Below, piece after piece: positions 61,721 to 64,000 of a stretch of 64,000 nt of DNA. Numbering within the stretch: the stretch's first letter is position 1; every line of letters begins with the position of its first letter. Location: NCBI RefSeq assembly GCF_000515215.1, contig NZ_KI911557.1, positions 1,881,586 through 1,945,585 of the forward strand. Reading direction: 5' to 3'. The translations under genes were made by a program, and so were the position numbers. The notes under the pieces were generated by a model, which saw nothing but the letters and a program-made list of their open reading frames with translations, was not told where the DNA came from and did no database searches. Origin of the DNA: Methylomonas sp. 11b (GTDB taxonomy: Bacteria; Pseudomonadota; Gammaproteobacteria; Methylococcales; Methylomonadaceae).

Positions 61721-62909
61721 ATTACTGTCCAATCGCCTGCGTCAGGTCGTGCTCTTTTGCTTGGCAAATGCATTACTGGTGGCCTCGGTGAAAGCCGAAG
61801 AGGAATGGTTATCCCAATCGCAGCGGATTCTTAATGCCTTGGATGGACAAGCTAAGCCTGCTTGGCTGGAAGGCAATCCTTATCAGTCGGAAGCAAACCG
61901 GCAAGCCCTGGAGATGATGCGAAACTCGAATGCTATGCAATCAATTTCAGCATCCTCAAACCGACTCGACAAAACGGTAACACCTCATCCAGGCAAACCG
62001 CTCAAAGTGGTGTTCGTTTCGTTTTCGCTCGGCGATACCGCATTGAAAGGCATATTCGAAGAGGCATCGGGACAGGACGATGCGTTGTTGATGTTTCGAG
62101 GCCCCAAACCCGGTCAAAAACTACCTGCTCTGTTTGCCGATCTGAAACGACTGCTAAAAGACATCGATCCCGTGCCCAACATCGTCATCGATCCGACTCG
62201 CTTTCAGAAATGGGCGGTGTCGTCGGTGCCGGCCATCGTCGTCGAAGCGGATGACAAGGCTTTACTACAAGTCAGAGGCGTCAGCAGTTTGACCTGGCTG
62301 AATGATAAATTCAAAGCCGGTGCTGCCGGTGATTTAGGCCGATTGGGCGAAGTCTACGACATTGCCGAAATCGATCTGCTCGAAGAAATCAAACGACGGA
62401 TGGCTGCGATCGACTGGCGGCAGAAGCAGCAACAGGCCATTGCTCGTTTCTGGGGACAACAAAAATTCGAAGTGTTGCCAGTCGCGTTGGAAGATCGTGA
62501 GCGAGTAATCGATATGACGATCACCGCTCCGCGCAATCTGACGGCGCCGAACGGTCAACTCATTGTCCGGGCCGGACAAACTGTAAATCCATTGGACAAA
62601 ATGCCGTTCGGCTTATGCCTGATTGTGTTTGACGCTACTGAAACCGCCCAAGTCCATTGGATTCGCCAGTTGTCATGCCAGGACAAAAAAGCCCGCGTGA
62701 TGTATCTGGCCACGTCGGTGTCGCGTCAGGATGGCTGGGACGGCTTGAAAGCATTGGAAACATCGCTGAATTCATCGGTGTACTTGTTGACGCCAGACGT
62801 ACGTAGCCGATTTCAATTACAACACGTACCGAGTCTGGTCGAGCAGACAGGCAATCGGCTAGTGGTTCGCGAACGCAAACTGCCGGCTTCGGCGGGAGAA
62901 CGGTCATGA
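61707..62909 (+). CDS. traW: TrbC-TraW fusion pilin-assembly protein
   Basis: 400 residues from ATG 61707. Signal peptide ends VASVKAEE. Residues about 85-200 are TrbC-like (PLKVVFVSFSLGDTALKGIF and VPNIVIDPTRFQKWAVSSVP); residues about 215-390 are TraW-like (AEIDLLEEIKRRMAAIDW, FGLCLIVFDATETAQVHW). In F these are two genes; the fused form is known from SXT/IncA-C-like systems. Periplasmic, required for pilus assembly. Confidence 0.87.
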   Translation: MRYFELLSNRLRQVVLFCLANALLVASVKAEEEWLSQSQRILNALDGQAKPAWLEGNPYQSEANRQALEMMRNSNAMQSISASSNRLDKTVTPHPGKPLKVVFVSFSLGDTALKGIFEEASGQDDALLMFRGPKPGQKLPALFADLKRLLKDIDPVPNIVIDPTRFQKWAVSSVPAIVVEADDKALLQVRGVSSLTWLNDKFKAGAAGDLGRLGEVYDIAEIDLLEEIKRRMAAIDWRQKQQQAIARFWGQQKFEVLPVALEDRERVIDMTITAPRNLTAPNGQLIVRAGQTVNPLDKMPFGLCLIVFDATETAQVHWIRQLSCQDKKARVMYLATSVSRQDGWDGLKALETSLNSSVYLLTPDVRSRFQLQHVPSLVEQTGNRLVVRERKLPASAGERS

Positions 62910-63937
62910 ATTGCCTGATTTTCCCTTGGGCTTTGTGGCTGTTGATGACCTTGGCGACGAATCTTCATGCCGACACCACAACCAACGCTACCGATCCGCT
63001 GTGTGCCGATGCCGAGCTTTGGTCTGGCAAGCTGGTCACCGATATTTGCTGGAGTTGTTTGTTTCCGATTCGGGCGGCCGGGGCGTCGCTGGGTGGCGGC
63101 AATGTCCCCAGCATCGCTACCGATGAAAAGTTTTGCTTCTGCACCGACCCCATGGGCATACCGCAATTGGGCATGACGGTGGGTTTATGGAATCCGGCGC
63201 GGCTGATTGAGATCGTCCGCAATCCTTGGTGTTCGCCGGCACTGGGCGGACATAAAATCAGCGCATCGAATGTGCGACTGATCTCCACCACCGGCAAGGC
63301 AGATTTCGACGCCAGCGAGATGTCGTTTTTCAATTACCACTACTTCGCCTTTCCGCTGACGATCATGCTGGATCTGTTCTGGGATGGACGATGCAATAGC
63401 GACGGCTATCGCGACTTTGATTTGCTCTATGTCTCGGAGCTCGACCCAACCTGGAACAGCGATTTGCTGGCGTTCTTCACCAGTCCGGAAACAGCGTTGT
63501 TCGCAAATCCGGTGGCGATATCGGCCTGTGTCGCCGATGCCGCGGCGGCTGCGACAGGTAATCCCCTGGATGCCTTGTTCTGGTGCGCCGGGGCTTGGGG
63601 GCATATGTATCCTCTCTCTGGTATCTCACCCACCAGTTACGGCACCGATCCGCGTATCACCAGCCTGTTGGTCACGCGGGCGACAGCAGCTTTGCATCGC
63701 CGAGGCCTGGCCTGGAAAACCTCCGGAAACGATGCCCTGTGCGGCGGGACGATTTATCCCTTCATCCCTAAGTCGCAATACCGGCTGAGCATGTTTTATC
63801 CGGTGGCGGAAACCGAGTCCAATCATGTCATCGGCGAGACCACCTTCAAATGGGGTGCGGGACGCACTTATCCAGGGCCAGGCGAGGATCACCTCTACCT
63901 GCTGTGGCGCTGGCAGGACTGTTGCGTGGGGTTGTGA
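62906..63937 (+). CDS. traU: Conjugal transfer protein TraU
   Basis: 343 residues. Signal peptide ends TNLHADT. Cys-rich periplasmic protein with ELWSGKLVTDICWSCLFPIR, KFCFCTDPMGIPQLGMTVG and LYLLWRWQDCCVGL, all TraU hallmarks. Needed for DNA transfer and mating-pair stabilisation; disulfides probably formed with the DsbC-like protein. Starts in an ATGA overlap with trbC/traW. Confidence 0.94.
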   Translation: MNCLIFPWALWLLMTLATNLHADTTTNATDPLCADAELWSGKLVTDICWSCLFPIRAAGASLGGGNVPSIATDEKFCFCTDPMGIPQLGMTVGLWNPARLIEIVRNPWCSPALGGHKISASNVRLISTTGKADFDASEMSFFNYHYFAFPLTIMLDLFWDGRCNSDGYRDFDLLYVSELDPTWNSDLLAFFTSPETALFANPVAISACVADAAAAATGNPLDALFWCAGAWGHMYPLSGISPTSYGTDPRITSLLVTRATAALHRRGLAWKTSGNDALCGGTIYPFIPKSQYRLSMFYPVAETESNHVIGETTFKWGAGRTYPGPGEDHLYLLWRWQDCCVGL

Positions 63938-64000
63938 TGCATATCTGGGCATTATTTGAACCGCAGCGCCGATTTACGCAAGTACTGTCCGCAGTTTTAT
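63937..64000 (+). CDS. Next tra-operon gene, N-terminus only
   Basis: The ATG at 63937 overlaps the traU stop (TGATG). The 21 visible codons read MHIWALFEPQRRFTQVLSAV and then the window ends. In related operons traN follows traU, but these residues are too few to identify it. Confidence 0.45.
   Translation, partial: MHIWALFEPQRRFTQVLSAVL

Overview
The window looks like part of a gammaproteobacterial conjugative element (integrative element or plasmid) whose cargo is a large heavy-metal resistance island. The evidence is the set of heavy-metal RND pumps, a mer operon, insertion sequences and gene remnants next to an F-type (MPF_F) conjugation operon, plus a flgB gene with a sigma-54 promoter. 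A methanotroph-like host is possible, but nothing here proves it.

Layout. 1-5518 (minus): CusCBA copper/silver efflux system 1, cut by the left window edge, with a decayed P-type ATPase N-terminus in front of it. 5877-8514 (minus): AhpD-like protein, small lipoprotein L1, isoprenylcysteine-methyltransferase-like protein, DUF2933 protein and DUF411 protein. 9095-18030 (plus): a small Cys/His protein, CusCBA system 2, a CDF transporter split by an IS1595-family element with an 8-bp target duplication, and lipoproteins L2 and L3. 18146-19778: a copB-type ATPase remnant, an orphan flgB and an IS3 remnant. 19913-25217 (plus): a lipoprotein, a Ca2+-type P-ATPase, a membrane HD-GYP protein and L4. 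25310-25980: a HigBA-like toxin-antitoxin pair with its operator. 26289-28828 (minus): two TauE/SafE permeases around an NrtS-like protein. 28986-34527 (minus): COG0523 GTPase and a merR-T-P-A-D-C-(TRASH)-E operon. 34724-44089 (minus): CzcI-like protein, CzcCBA, a Zn/Cd P1B-ATPase and L5. 44231-51434 (plus): HD-GYP remnant, small Cys/His protein, CusCBA system 3 and L6. 51526-52972: an IS3-family element and a cut-off DUF1348 gene. 53189-64000 (plus): traL-E-K-B-dsbC-V-A, RRXRR/PLMP protein, traC-trbI-traF-trbC/traW-traU and a further partial gene.

How the genes work together. Three Cus-type tripartite pumps carry the copper/silver methionine triad in their RND subunit. A Czc-type pump and a P1B-2 ATPase serve divalent Zn/Cd/Co. 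The mer operon reduces Hg(II). Six paralogous small lipoproteins (L1-L6) share a lipid-anchored Cys, a HxMD motif, conserved His/Met residues and mostly a His-Cys pair. Each sits at the 3' side of a different metal module, so they look like an undescribed periplasmic metal-handling or pump-accessory family.

The second notable signal is in the conjugation operon. The gap between traV and traA folds into four hairpins, one capped by UUCG and two by GNRA loops, and resembles HEARO/omega RNA of IscB elements. It ends at an ATGA. Immediately after traA lies an 87-residue protein made of little more than the RRXRR/PLMP domain of IscB, translationally coupled to traC. No RuvC or HNH domains are present. 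No tRNA, rRNA or CRISPR array was seen.
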